Shown here: positions 44,501 through 56,500 of the stretch, in pieces | How positions within the stretch are numbered: the first letter of the stretch is position 1 | Layout of the letters: each line of letters begins with the position of its first letter | NCBI GenBank assembly: GCA_002633005.1 | Contig: NMRA01000015.1 | Coordinates: forward strand, 1,112,218 to 1,176,217 | Reading direction: 5' to 3' | Origin: Phoronis australis | Lineage: Eukaryota; Phoronida; Phoronidae | Length of the DNA stretch: 64,000 bases | Program-made: the position numbers and the translations under genes | Notes under the pieces: generated by a model | Databases searched by the model: none | What the model was told of the DNA's origin: nothing | The model's input: only the letters and a program-made list of their open reading frames with translations

Positions 44501-47500
44501 GATATCGTTTACTTAAATTTTTGATTTGTTTCTTGGTCCTACCTAAGCAACATCTGAGCAATATGCTTTTAAATTATTGTGTAAAGATTTTATTCATTCA
44601 GGCTTCAGAAAAACGAGCTTAAAAGCGTGGGTTTAAAAGTGTTAAGTTCTTTGGTAAAACTTCTTCAATTTGGGACAAAATAATTGCTAAAATTGTCACA
44701 TTTATATTTTTCATAGGTTTACTGCATGGTTGCAAATGCTCAAAATTTTAACTGACTGTTGTTTGGTAATAGCTAGGCCATTAAGTTTATGCGCAAAATA
44801 AATTTACCTGAAAAGTTGTTGTTGTTAAGGAATTTTACAAAATGAAATTTCACCTGTCTTCTGTATTATGTTCCTATGGTATAGACTGGTGTGTCTGTTG
44901 AGGTACTGTCACAAATGTTGCTATTTCACTATTTCACTTACAGCGAAAGAGTTCTGTATGGGATACTTTGATTATGATGGAGAGTATCATAAAGGATTTT
45001 CTTGTTCGTCTTCATGTTGCGGCGAAGGAAAAGATCAGTACTGTTGTTCCAGGGACAAATCTGAGGTCACTATCCGCTACTCTTCAGACACATTGTAAGT
45101 TAAAGCATTTTCTTTCTTTGATTTTATCTCACCAATTTTGGACACAGTATGGTAGTCAAGGGGGGGAAACTTGGTTTCCTTGCGAGAAATTGTTTTGAAT
45201 TAGGCGGTAACAATTTTCTGCACTGCGTAGGTACCATTTGGCAACATTTGGACTGTTATGGACGTTTAGAGCAATATTTGAAGCTGTTAGTTGAAAATGA
45301 AAATCTTACAAGTTTGGCGATTATTTTTGTCTGAAGTTAATGAGATTGTGCCTCCTTATTCTTCTTTGTTGTACCATTGTCAGCAAGCTTTATATTGAGA
45401 CTTCTATTACATAATGCATTCTTCAAGTTTGTCCATGTGATATTTGTATTGTGTTTACTCATGCACTCACTCAACAGTGAATGTGTCACACATACTGTGT
45501 TGCTGGTCACTCATACTGTGTTGCTGGTCACACATACTGTGTTTCTGGTCACACATACTGTGTTTCTGGTCATACATACTGTGTTTCTGGTCATATATAT
45601 TGTCAAATAGATTTAATTGTCATGTTCACCTTGGATTCACCTTCATTTCAAACTGTTTTGTCTCAAGTAGATAGGACTGATATTTAAGAATGAAATGTCA
45701 CTGACTGATTTTGTGAAACCGCAGGAGAGCTGCATGTCGCAAATAATAATTGCATGACCTTCAGTTGATAAAACAAACAAATCTTGTGTGGTTCCTTGTT
45801 ATACATGACTGGAGCCCTTGCTATACAGGGTTGGGGTCCGCTGGCGTAAGTGGCGAGGAATCTTGGCTTACAGAACAAAAAGCCACCTCATTGCTTGCAG
45901 CTTACTCCCAGCATTACAAGATTATGCACCTATCATCGTAGTGGGGGCCATTTTGCTAGTCTTCACGAGTATTAAGTCACAAGCTTATTTATGAAATGAT
46001 TGTTTTTTTACTCGCATGATTTGCTGTGTTCTCTCTCGCAAGAAACATGCAGTGTGGAGTGAAACAGTTGTTTATTTTGGTATTCTCTTTAGTATCCGTG
46101 GATGTAAGACCATAATGGTAGCCAAGGGGAAAATATCGATATTTTAGAGATGTAAGAAATGGCTGCGGAAAACCCGGAGGGTCTGGATGACATGTGCATA
46201 TCTTGTCTGATAGAACTTTAACCTGTCTGCACGTAACAACAAGCGTTAGAAAACCATTGCACGTGTTCATCCAATTTAGGTGTGATGTGAGTGTCTACGA
46301 TTTTAACTAGGATAGTTAACCTCCCAATACTTGTGCTGTCTGAGTCTTCACGGTTTGCACCAGTCTTAATTAATTATTGCGCCAAATAGCTTTTGAAAAT
46401 CAAGGTAAACTCAAAAACCAGTAGTTACAGTTGATTTCAATATTCATTTGCACATTACCGTAATTTCAGCTGATCAATGTCAAACAAGTCAGTCTGTCAT
46501 CTTTTCATTTCTTTTAATTACAAATGACGATTGCACCTGCCAGCTTTAAACTCAAACACTCGTTTGTCCATGCAAATACACACGTCAGTGAGATCTACAT
46601 TGTAATTTTTTCTACTTGCAAATGAAATAAAGATGAAGAACAAGCTGTGCTGTTACTCAGTACAGCCATGCTTTCTCGTCGTCTTGACTACATGCATGTT
46701 CATGGACATAATGTTGGTATGTTTCTGTGGGACTTGAAGTTCCAAATATGTTGATTACAAGACTAGCTGCTTTTAGCTGATAACAGGCTAATTAGTCCAG
46801 CTTGTAATAAACCAGAGCTAGCTGGGCAGCTTTAAAGTGTGGATTTCAAGTAGTTTTAACTCAGTGTCAGATTGCATTCTCTTATAACCATGCTTAGAGT
46901 ACTGCTCCCTCATTTTTGTCTGATTAGATACATATTGCCTGAAGATTTTGTCTGTTAAAAGTTGCATTTACATTACACTCAACACTAGACCAGTTGACAA
47001 GAAGAATTGACAAACACTTCAGTTATGTCTCCTGTTTCTGACTAATTAAGTTGCACCTCGATCATATTCCATTTCCTCTTCATCAAAACACAAAACATGT
47101 TAAGATGAACTGGATAATTTCTATTGCGCTTGCGTGACACCCCACGTGTGGACATAACAATCAATAGAGACTTGAAAACTTTAGTATCAGTAAACGTAAG
47201 CCCGTGAGCCCTCTTTCCACTTCAGAGAATTTTGATTTAAGCACCTACTAGTACACCTGGGGTTTATTCTTGTATAATAAAGTTGTCGTAACCTCTCAAC
47301 AGCATCCTTACCAAGTCCACGAAGTCCCGTCAGCATTGCCGACAGCAAATAAGAATCCAGCAACAAAAATGTTGAATCCTGTTACTCAAGTCTTAAGAAT
47401 TTTGTCAAATATTTGTCTGTTCTCACATTTGAATACACCAAGAAATTATGATCATTGACCCAGTCACCAGGTGGCGATGCCATCTCGTCCATGAGTCGGC

Positions 47501-50500
47501 TCACCTAGAGTTGCCAAGCAGCATGATGACATTTCGTGAGTTCACTCAAAAATGGCAATTTATTAAAAGAAGAAATACTTGGTAGTGCTTATGATGTCAG
47601 ATATTACAAAATAATTAACACCGGATCTAAGTATGTTAATGTGCTTGGGATGGTTAATGATAATTGACCAACACTGCATGACTTCATTGTTGCCAGACAT
47701 GAAGAAAGCGCGATCTTGAGTAATTTACAGTAAAAATTTTACAGTTAGGGTGACAGTATCAAAAATATGGAGCACAGAAATTCAGACCTAGATTTTCCTA
47801 ATCTTGAGATTCAGATACATGGATGATTATGGCACTCACGGCATTTCTCAATTATATTGGACATTGTGTTTTGTATTAGAGTCTGTCAAACTCGCCAGTT
47901 TACACAATTGTCGAAAATAGTCATTGACGCCACATTTCCATGCATCCAGGTGAATAATTGTTATTATTTTTATTGAGAAATTGGAATAAGGTGCATACAA
48001 TTACCCACATTTTGAGAACCAGTTTTCTCCACTGAGTATTGGGCATCATACTGGTTCTCAAAATGTGGTCACATTGTATTCGACCATTGCCAAGAAATTT
48101 AACAACTTGATATTTCACGTTGCAGTCATATTGTAACCTAACTGATCATTTTTTACAGCAACTGAAACCCTGCTCTTGGTTTTCCATATGTGAGGACTGC
48201 ACATCATGTTGTTAAATGTTCTTATTGGTATTCCATATGTGAAGACTGACACATCATGTTGTTAAATGTTCCTAACATCCAATCCTCTACTTTGACAGAG
48301 ATGAATAAACCGTTTCAAGAGGAATCATTCTACCATTCACTCTTGATCATGCCAATGTACTGCCCATGGGCAATATTGAATTGTTGATGTTACCTCATGT
48401 TAAACCTGGCCTAAATCTTATGGGAGCTTGAATAGACCTTTTTGTATACTGGTGCCTCTTCAAATTTTCTTATAGGATTATTCCAGTAGTAATCCATGAA
48501 TCCTCATCCCCATGGTGTTATATAAGTTGATCTTCACTCCTAATGCAGGATATTACTATCATGCTCATTATGTATGATTCAACACCCACCTCTCATTCAA
48601 ATTCTAAAATTCCAATTTCTGTGCCCTGGGGATCGCCACATACTTTACACTTCAGTATGGCAGTTAAGTCGAATAGTGAAATGTATTGGTTTAATTACTA
48701 CTACCCAGCTTTTTTACCAATTATAGTACTGATAAAGTTGAGAAGTTGAGCTTACTAACAACAAATAATGAATCTTGATATTTCTACCTGTTTTTTCATC
48801 GGTTTTAATTTATTTACTTCCTGACCTTAATGTGTAAAACATGTGGAAATCTTTATCTCTGCGAACACAAACAAGAAACTAGTGGGCATGTATTTGACTA
48901 GTGATGCCTCTGAGGTTCACATTTTGTACAATTAAAAACCCTTCAAGTGCATGCAGTTAGAAGGTCACAGCTTTCTCTCTCCCCTGGCTGACCTACCCCT
49001 ATACCATGATCATGTTACGTAATGGAATTTGTCTAATGGATTGAGGTAGACATGGGTGAGGGAATGGTGGAGGCACTCAAAACCCAAGTTTAAGTGGGGG
49101 AGAGTGCTGCTAGTCTGTGATTGTGATGTGTGCTGTCACATGGTCCTCATTGACAGATTTTCCTTGAAATCTGCTTTGATTTTATCATGAAATATGATGC
49201 CAATCGTTATTTTTTACTAAAACAGACACAGATACTTTTTCCTCTAAAAGTTTCTAGTCCGTTTTCACCAACAGTTTCCCCTCTATTTCTCTGCATTAGA
49301 AAACCTTCTGGTTGGTAGTGATATTACTTCTAATAATTGTATAAACAGTATATGAATCAATAAATCTATTACTGGACTTACGGTACGGGGAGATGTCTAC
49401 GTTGCGTCCTCCTCGAGGAGGACGCAACGTAACCATCTCCATGTACCGTACGTCCGGTAATAGGTTTATTGATTCTTATACTATGACCCAACTGGATGAC
49501 TGAAAACATTCATTGAATTGTATAAACACTAAACACAGTTGAGTACACAGCTTAGAGAAAATATGACCCTGAGTGACTTGGATCTCTGCAAGCTATTAAT
49601 AAGAAATCAGTAGCCTGGAGCGCCTTCTTTCTCAATTGATTTATAAACTCACATTAAGATATTGGTAGAAGACGTTAAAGGTTGGCAAATGAGATGGATA
49701 AATTTTGAAATTAAACAAATGTTTTTGTAATTTATATATTTAAAGTTTGTTAAGGTCTCTTATAAATCTGATCCACAATTACCTCGGCATTGCTGTTGTG
49801 GGTATTTTTTGTTCCCAGGTCAAAGTTCATGATTCATCTGGACATATTGATACAGAATACGCCTAATTTGAATTATTGCCAAGTTATTTGGCAACCAGTA
49901 ACTTTATATAACAACGGTTACTACTTTATATTACAATGGTTACTACTTTATATTACAACGGTTACTACTTTATATAACAACGATTACAAGTTTATATAAC
50001 AATGGTTACTACTTTATATTACAACGGTTACTACTTTATATAACAACGATTACTACTTTATATAACAACGGTTACTTTAGTTACTTCATGCCCAATTTAA
50101 AATATTTTCAATTTGCATAGTTTGACTTTTAATAGGAACTTTAAAACTACTGTTTTGTACAGTAGAGACATTTTACACTACCCTTCTGTAGTTCTTCTCA
50201 AGATTTTTTGTGTTCTTACCAAATCTTTGATGGTTTGTTTGTTAGAATCTATATTCAGAATGACTATGATCACAAAAATCTAGAGCAGCTGCGCAGAAAT
50301 AAACATATTATTCTAGTGCCCTTATTTTACCCTCATTTGTTTGATTTGTCCATAAACTCCAGCGGTGTAGAAGTCAGGATGACACAGAGGCTGAAAAATA
50401 ACATAATTAACGTCACATCTGTCTCATTTGGTCATCTTCTATCTGGTCCTAATGGAACATAATCCACAGTTCATTACTAGTGCATCCATCATGCCACAAG

Positions 50501-53500
50501 ACCTCCTACTACTGAAACTGAGCACACTCTGTTGATGGTGGCCATGATGAAAAAATAAAACCTTGGAATTTTGCTTTGATAGAATCTGAATGTTAATTTC
50601 TCATGGAAACGTCGTCATTTTGAACACTGTTAGTTTACATTCACATTCAGATCAGATATTCTTATTCGCTTCAACATAATACCAAGTATGAATCTCTAAT
50701 TTTGGGGAACATTAAATATTTTTCCACTGTCCGTACTTGAGAATTTATATGAGATGTATATTTAAATGAGGCCGTAGGGGTAAATACAGAAGAGTATTTA
50801 GAAACTCCTGAGAATGAGGCCTAGTGTAGTATTGCCAAATAGGGTTGACTGTTTAAATACCATTGCCTTAGTTTTGAAAAAATGACGTAGGCATGTCTTG
50901 TGATCTTTAAATGACAAACATTTGCGCACTTAAAGGAGAATGCCACCCGATTTAATTAGTCTTTTTTACCGTCTTAATTGGTCTATATCCACATCGCCTC
51001 TTATATGGTCAACCTCACCTTGCCGAGAGGTGTCGCGTTAACCTGTGAGGAAGGTGAGAAGCAACGCAGCGACGTCAGTGGTTCATCTGCAGAGTGAATG
51101 CCGCTATATTGCGGTGCATCGGTTCCCGCTTGTCCAAACTATGAAGCTGCGAAGAAAGTGGGTATATCGTTCTTTCGACTTCCTCGAGAGCCCGGAATGC
51201 TTAGGAAGTGACTCGCGGTAGTGAAGAATGAAAGGTATGGTGTTAATAGCAAGTATGAGGACGTGAAACATCTCCGTGTCTGTGGCCGGCATTTCGTCGA
51301 CAGTGATTACTCTGACGAATTCCGGCTTACCAAAGAACTATCCATACGTTCCGTTGCCTGTGCATGTTCACGGCGCCTCTCTAGTATTTCTTGATCAGTG
51401 TATTCCGGTTCGAATTGATAGCCTGTGTATCCTAACGATCCATCTGTGAAGTCTTCATCAGATGAGCTCTTGACTAAGTCGGGATTGGCGCCGGCGAGTT
51501 GCAATGTAGACGTTTATTATTCTGCGTTCTGTTTCAAAATGAATTATTCTCATCCTAAAATGATCCTAACTTATGAAACTGAAACAAAGTCTGTCTCATT
51601 GGATACAATTTGTAATTCCTTGGATTGCTCGTGAGTGTAAATGTTTTGAGAAGCCAGCAATGAATAAACCACTGCGTTACCGGCTTTTGATGCCGACAAG
51701 AAAGGTAATTGACTGGGCACCAAGGCAGTGTGAGCGCATGCTAATTCAGTGTTTGCTGACAGAAAGCTGTTGTGAAACAATTACTCGATTTTGTATGGTA
51801 TTGTCACATGTTAGGAGAATCTTTATTTAAAAATACAAATACATTATTCAATTCATTGTTACTGTACAACCTTTGCCCTGACGGTCTGTGGAAGGGGAAC
51901 CCGAATTCGCAGCCCCCGACAAGTAAGTAGATTTTCAGTTTCGTCACGGGCTAATTCACATAAATAATTACGTGCACATTATTTCTTTGGCTCACTATTA
52001 TAGTCTTTCCGTGACAGGCCTGATCGGGTTCCGAGCCACTGGCCGGGATAACAAGTCAGTCCGGCTGCGACGGGCCTCATCGGGTTCCAAGCCACTGGCC
52101 GGTATAACACAAGTCAAGTGTTTTGTGTGTTTAGAACTCAAAAAATCACAAGTACAAACAACACAGATCTAGGTTCTCCTGTCTGTATTTCATGGAAGAA
52201 TACTTCGAATTTATCTTCGAACAGACCCCAAACTCCTGCTACGGACCTTGGTAAATTGGCCTGCCGAACTTTGTAGTTTGCGGTGTGTCCAAATACCAGT
52301 AAATCCGTAACAGCGAAATAAAACAACAGGTTTTTATAAGAACTCGGTGTATTTTTAAGGGTTTTGCATCGAAGTTTGATGATTTATTGGTGTTAAACAA
52401 TGAATTCAAGCGATAAGCTGACACCACTAACCCGTGTTGTGAACTGCTGAACAGACTGCGTGTGAAACCAATTACGTCATTGGATAATTTCAACACCTCC
52501 GTCTGTCGTCAGGTGTCAGGTAATGCAACCGAACCTGCCCTTATCGAGTAGAACTACTGATATAAATTGATACAAAATAGGTTGTTTTTTGGGTGGCATT
52601 CTCCTTTAATGGTTGGCAGCCTCATTGCTCTGTGCCTCTTGTGATTCTGCAGTTTGATGTATTGTGTGGTACAAAAGATACAATGAACAGTACACACCCA
52701 GAAATTGTAGGCCATCCAATCTGAGTGGGAAATGATACATGCAACGTAAAACACAAATTATTCGAAGTAAAATATGATATTCAGTGAAAAGGTGTGAAAA
52801 GAATATGAAGACATGGATTTTGCAGAGAACATTGAGAAGTGTGGAATGACTAAAACAACATTAGTGTAATTGAATTACTGACTTGTCACCATTATGGGCA
52901 TGTTATAGCTTCAGAAACACATGAGAGTAGTTGAGCCTGACAGTGCTGGTGTACAGTCAAACCTCTCCAGGTGATGGATAGCGACTTGTGTCGTGTAGAA
53001 TTTGGGAAATTTAGAGAAAATGGAAGGTTAAGTGGTTTCCATGGTAGAAGTATTTACACGCAGGCATGTTGGAAATGGGTGGTGTGGTACGTTAACCTGA
53101 TGTTTATTGGATATGAGCCAGCTTTTTGGTTTCCATAGGAATATTTTACAATTTATTATATTGACATTGTTTGTGTGGAACAATGGACTACAGAACTAGA
53201 TTGGTTATATTTAAGAATTACATTGAGAAGGAATCTGGGACTGTTAATGAATATGTGAACACCAACTTTGCTTTGGATTTTGTTTGAAGTTTTTACTGGT
53301 TCAACATCTGTTATTGGACTGCAAAACGCAAACTGTTTAAAATGAAAGGACTTTCTGGATCTTGGTTTGATAGAAGTTGATACGAAAAGACCAAGAAAAT
53401 TTAGACCTGACCGTCTTGCCGCCTCAGTGTTCAGGAAATCATTTCCCAAAGGTGTTTGGTTCTTGTCTTGTTAATGATGTCTTGCACATATGGGAGGCTG

Positions 53501-56500
53501 GATCTCTGGCCCAGTTTCTTCTGGTAATTTTGCCATCTTCAATTAAATCAAATGCCAAGAATGCTCTTAGCTGTGCTTCCTAATGCCAATGTATAATTAT
53601 GGTTGACTTCAAACTTTTAACTAGTTTGTTATCTTCGCAATTTTATCTAGATTTTGCCAGACATCACTAGTTTAAATTATAGTTTGTTTTGATTTATTCC
53701 ATCGATGACATTTATCCCATTTCTGTGTCTTTTGTTTGGGTATTGTCTGGAAATGTGGTGACCAATTGTTGTATTTTTTTCAAAAAATTAATTGTTAATG
53801 CTGGAATGTTTAAATGTTAAGTGCCAGTTCAACTCATCACAATTGTATATTTCTGTTCACGGCTTTTTACTGAGTAACTTTGAACTAGGGTGTGAGTGGA
53901 AAGATGTTTTTGAAGTGACAGCACCCGTTGTTAAGATGTTTCTATTCTCAACATTTCCTTGAAATGAAATGCTTGCAATAAAATGTCTGAAGGCCCTTTT
54001 GCCCCTACCACAAGCAAATTTACTGAGGCCTGTCTGACTCTGAAACATTAAGGGTCTCAGATCTTCTGCCTGTTGAAAGTGAGCAGCAAGTAGATTCTGT
54101 AATGGGTGAGAGGCCAAAATAAAAAGTTGTTTTTTGACTAAAGGCATTGGTTTGAGGAAGTGTGCTGGATCCAGGACAGTCAAATGGATACAAAATCTGC
54201 CTGCTTGTTGTAAGATAACCTGAATTGTGATGATTTATTGCAATTTTAAGTGGATATTGGTATTATTTTGAAGGAGCAATATAGTCACTGGGGTCCCATA
54301 TTTGGAGAACCAGTTTGATGCTTGTTATTCAGGGAAGAAGGAAGTTAGGTGTTCTCAGTGAAACTTTCGTTACATCAAAGCTTTAAAACCAGTGGGAAAG
54401 GCCTTTATACTGAACACTGCTCCACACATTCCAACTCTGCATTTAGTCCTTACAAAAACACCTCTCCATTATTGGAGTGAACCTGAAAAATAAACATCTG
54501 AGATAGAAGACCAAGTGTTAAACATTATAGCAAACATTTAGAGACTAGATAGACTATCTTATTCTCCATAATTGGACTTGTGAATTCCTATTCACAATAA
54601 TTGGACTGTGACAAGTTCAAATTCATTTCAAAAGAACTACACAGTTAAAACTTGAAGCCTTAGGTTATATATGACTCAAGCCTTTCAAAAGGTCTGGGAG
54701 CTCAGGCAGTCATTTTGTTGTGAATGGATTCTTCAATGCTTCACTCACCTGAGTACTACCACAAGTACATTATGATTTAGTACTGTACACTGTGGGGGCT
54801 CTGGTACTGTACACTGTGGTGGGGCTCTGGTACTGTACACTGTGGGGGCTCTGGTACTGTACACTGTGGGGGGGCTCTGGTTTAAGTGGGATAAAGGATT
54901 CTCACATACAAATCAATTTCTGAAGTCAAACAGATAAAAAACATCAGTTTTACTCCACCATAGTTTATTTCAGTTTGTATTTTTGTATTTTATTGCCCTG
55001 AAATCAAGACTAATAGGGTAATCATTCTACTCCACTCAAAAGAAGCTAGATCAATGTTCCTGATATCTAAGGATTCTGTCTATTGTGATTTGTGTACAAA
55101 TCTATCCACACAGCTATGCTGTAGTATGAGCCAAGTTTATAATGTACCGTTAAGTTACCATAAGGGAATTGGTCTCAAATTATTCCTTAGTCAAATTTGA
55201 GGTAATTTCAGGGCTTTGTAAGAACGGTTTGTTATTGCTTGAGACAGGCTGTGCAAGGTGGCTTGTCCCAGTGTATCAAGTTGAGACTAAGCTCTACAGT
55301 TTGCTTGTCACAGTGTATCATTTTATGCACCCACCATGGTCTATAGGAATCATTGACTGTCAGCTTCTTGTAAACATAGAAATCATTTATCATCTGGTAG
55401 AGGACAAGTTGATACCTTTTGTATAGCAGTGAGTGGTCTAAATCAAACCTTCACTTCTTAGACCTACCGATGGTTTACAGACACTAATGAAAAAGCTTTT
55501 CCCACTGCCCCCCCCCCAAGATTCAGCCAATGGGAACATTAATTAATAAGTTTAATAGTGGAGTCTCTGCTACAAAGAGGTGGATTGAACGCTTCGCTTC
55601 GCTACACTGGCAACACTTAACTTCCATGGCATAGAGTTATTGGCAGGGGTCACTGTCTGCGTTTGTCAACAGGGGGCGGTGACTGGTTATTATTTGTTAA
55701 TATTTTGTTGTAGTACTGCACTGTATTTTGACTGTACAAACATTCTACTTCAATTCATCCATGTATTCTCTGGATTGTTTACATTAAAAAAATCACTGGA
55801 TGTGTAGTGTACACATTGAAGCAAGTTCCTGCCATGCAGTACCATCTTTGTTTGGAGAAGCTGTTAGCCTTCACAAGAGTAAATTTTTTTGATATGTTAT
55901 TTTGTAGTACATCATTCTCATTCCTCTCATTCCAACGTGGTGGCAGTTCCATTGGCTGCCTTGTGAAGTTGACTTCTAGTTTCTGTTTGGATAGAGGGAG
56001 AGGTCCATACCATTTTTGCTGGCAAGCACTGACAAAAGCAACAAGGTGCCACCTTGCAATAACTTCACTGAAGTGTAATTCCGAAGCTGATGGGAACACT
56101 GACACTTTACTTTGCAGTTAACCATAGTTAATGTCGATGCTTCAGTAGTAGCGGAATTAACTGTATGTGAAAGCGCCTTAAGAACTGTTGAGTCTTCTCT
56201 GATAAGAAAGTTGGTGTTTAACTAAACTGGCGTTTGTGGCGAAGGTTTTTTTTCTTAAAATGAATTTTGAATGAAACACACCCAAGTGACAATACTTCGT
56301 CCCAGATCAAGCTGTGTTGTTTTGTTGTTCTTGAGTATCATGCGTCTACGGAACAGAATGCGGATAGAATGTACCGTGGTGTGTCAGTAACTAGAATATT
56401 TTCAATGTGGTTCAGCTTGAGGCTAGCTAAAGTCTGTGTGGTTGAGTCAGTGTTGTTTACAAAGCCTTGAATGTTTTGTTACAATAGCTTAGGAACAAAG

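Larger units (their letters stand above)
50934..52605. mobile_element. Kolobok-like TTAA element carrying a broken THAP domain
   Basis: AGGAGAATGCCACCC at 50934-50948 is perfectly inverted at 52591-52605, and TTAA sits outside each end (50930-50933, 52606-52609). The 1672-bp interior carries a THAP-like frame (plus) and a separate minus-strand frame. TTAA target sites plus a THAP domain suit the Kolobok superfamily; piggyBac also uses TTAA but lacks THAP. No catalytic transposase domain was seen, so it is a deleted copy. 52014-52118 contains a 56-bp tandem duplication. Confidence 0.7.

Noticed and set aside
44968-45198. Alternative frame through shisa exon 2
   Set aside because: Lacks the cysteine pattern and does not join exon 3 in phase; kept only as a note to the 41983-42074 finding.
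45377-45687. Hydrophobic repeat frames (HTVFLVT)
   Set aside because: Arise from the 21-bp tandem repeat.
53857-54183. 108-codon minus-strand frame in shisa intron 2
   Set aside because: No recognisable domain, splice context or repeat match; length is possible by chance in 17 kb.
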